DNA of 64,000 bases, from positions 5,022,001-5,086,000 of the forward strand of contig NZ_CP103794.1 in assembly GCF_030388325.1 (NCBI RefSeq). Direction: 5' to 3'. The position numbers were made by a program, and so were the translations under genes. Shown piece after piece: positions 63,046 to 64,000 of the stretch (its first letter is position 1; each line of letters opens with the position of its first letter). The notes beneath the pieces were generated by a model. The model ran no database searches. It was not told the DNA's origin and worked only from the letters and a program-made list of their open reading frames with translations. Source of the stretch: Flavobacterium johnsoniae. GTDB taxonomy: Bacteria; Bacteroidota; Bacteroidia; Flavobacteriales; Flavobacteriaceae.

Positions 63046-64000
63046 TTAAATTGAAATTTGCATGGATTGATCGCCCTGCTCGATGATAAAATCTTTGCTT
63101 TCCTTAGATTCTTTCAGCTTTTTAAGATTTTCTGGTTTTAATAAATCTTTGGCTTCGAAATCATTTATCTGAGTCACTTTTGCTCCGGTTTTTATTTTCT
63201 TTAAATCTTCATTTTGCTGATCTATAATTCTTTTTACTATTAAATTTTGGTTGTCATCAAAATCTAAATCCATTCCGCCTAAGTAGAAATAAGGTGTTTT
63301 TTTGAAGTTTTTATTGGGTTCTAAATAAACCGTTTTGTGCAAAAGATCAATCGTAAAATTGAAGCGTTTAATTAAATCGATTCCTAAAGATCCATCGGCG
63401 AAAGCCCAGTTTTTATTGGCTTCGTCATATTCTTGAAGCGCTACGGTTACGTTTGGAAAATTATTTCCGTTAATTGCCACATTCGGAATTGCGCCGCCTA
63501 CGATTTTGGTTTGTTTTCCTAAACTGTAATTCACAGAAGTATATTCTGTTTTGAAGTTTGCTTCCAGATTATTTTTATGATTGAAAGGTCCGTACGCGAT
63601 TAAATCGTAACCTGCACCAGTATCAAAAGTAAAATTGCCTTCGACTGTTTTTTTGTCTTCAAAAGTCAGATTCATTTTTACGACTGGAAGTCCCGATTTA
63701 TAATCAAAAACAAATGGTTTTGCTTTTCCCCAATAATTGAAATTTCCAAAATTGTACAAATCGATTGTCATCGTATCAAAATTGACAGACGTAATGAAAT
63801 TTCGCAACAAGTTTGCGCCAAACAATCCGTCGTAAACACCATGTTTCGGAAAAATGACCAAACCTTGATTTTTTAAAACCTGATCGCCAATATAAATGGT
63901 ATTGTCCGCAGAATACTTTACTTCTTGACTTCCGCCAACCACAGAAGCCGATTTGGTTTTGGTTACCACAACTCCAGCTTTGTAAGCACTATCGGGATTT
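63046..64000 (-). CDS. Retropepsin-like aspartic protease, C-terminal part (5' end outside window)
   Basis: The frame is open to base 64000 and upstream codons read NPDSAYKAGVV, so the start lies outside. A retropepsin active-site motif is FTFDTGAGYDL, preceded by the end of a first copy or linker (YDGLFGANLLRNF). GSLGIDLIKRFNFTIDLLHK follows. The C-terminal ~90 residues (GMDLDFDDNQNLIVKRI, TQINDFEAKDLLK) look like a PDZ-type domain. Such proteins are predicted secreted or periplasmic aspartic peptidases of unknown target. It is the first gene of the operon with TlpA and M16. Confidence 0.85.
   Translation of the reverse strand, partial: NPDSAYKAGVVVTKTKSASVVGGSQEVKYSADNTIYIGDQVLKNQGLVIFPKHGVYDGLFGANLLRNFITSVNFDTMTIDLYNFGNFNYWGKAKPFVFDYKSGLPVVKMNLTFEDKKTVEGNFTFDTGAGYDLIAYGPFNHKNNLEANFKTEYTSVNYSLGKQTKIVGGAIPNVAINGNNFPNVTVALQEYDEANKNWAFADGSLGIDLIKRFNFTIDLLHKTVYLEPNKNFKKTPYFYLGGMDLDFDDNQNLIVKRIIDQQNEDLKKIKTGAKVTQINDFEAKDLLKPENLKKLKESKESKDFIIEQGDQSMQISI

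Overview
The window looks like chromosomal DNA of a Flavobacterium or a close relative (Bacteroidota, Flavobacteriaceae). It is AT-rich. Several promoters fit the Bacteroidota pattern TTG-17/23-TAnnTTTG, and there are almost no Shine-Dalgarno sequences. The first protein ends in a type IX secretion (T9SS) type B sorting domain and is followed by a PorP/SprF-like gene. The tmRNA encodes the tag GENNYALAA. No rRNA, tRNA, CRISPR array, intact insertion sequence or intact prophage was seen.

Layout. 1-13.8 kb (+): a giant cell-surface protein, cut by the left window edge, then its likely secretion partner (PorP/SprF family) and an OmpA/PD40 protein. 13.8-18.5 kb: a tiny membrane protein, fumC, an alanine/saccharopine-dehydrogenase-like enzyme and a beta-lactamase-fold lipoprotein. 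18.5-23.4 kb: ssrA (tmRNA), then a minus-strand lipid-linked group (DUF4833, GtrA, CDP-alcohol phosphatidyltransferase, a 49-codon ORF, PhyH dioxygenase) headed by a 24-codon leader ORF ending in six Cys codons, then an SDR and a TonB-domain lipoprotein. 23.5-25.3 kb: a small accessory patch with two gene remnants, a membrane-anchored hypothetical protein and a HEPN-like protein. 25.3-39.4 kb: TruC, MFS, DUF763, a multi-PAS kinase with response regulator, two small lipoproteins, a TonB receptor divergent from a MocR regulator, catalase HPII and a 4-TM protein.

39.4-46.8 kb (-) is a sulfur-linked block. A SAM-I riboswitch precedes a short ORF and a TlpA-like thiol protein. Then come a MITE-like repeat, a SufS-like class V aminotransferase, a zinc-type oxidoreductase and a cupin. 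The block ends with a 31-codon Met/Cys leader plus intrinsic terminator in front of metN-metI-metQ. 46.9-50.5 kb: beta-propeller lipoprotein, metzincin-like lipoprotein and nagA. 50.6-55.5 kb: a TolC/HlyD/ABC export operon whose ATPase has degenerate catalytic motifs, next to a small secreted or membrane protein. 55.5-64 kb: DUF1810, DsbD, an M16 peptidase, a second TlpA protein and a retropepsin-like protease cut by the right window edge.

The most interesting signals are regulatory. Two leader ORFs rich in Cys or Met-Cys codons (upstream of PhyH and of metNIQ) and a SAM-I riboswitch lie in one window, suggesting that sulfur amino acid supply controls several operons, one of which is not obviously a sulfur pathway. 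Other candidates are the HEPN/membrane pair, the altered CDP-alcohol phosphatidyltransferase motif, the degenerate ABC exporter, the metzincin/propeller lipoprotein pair and several MITE-like intergenic elements.
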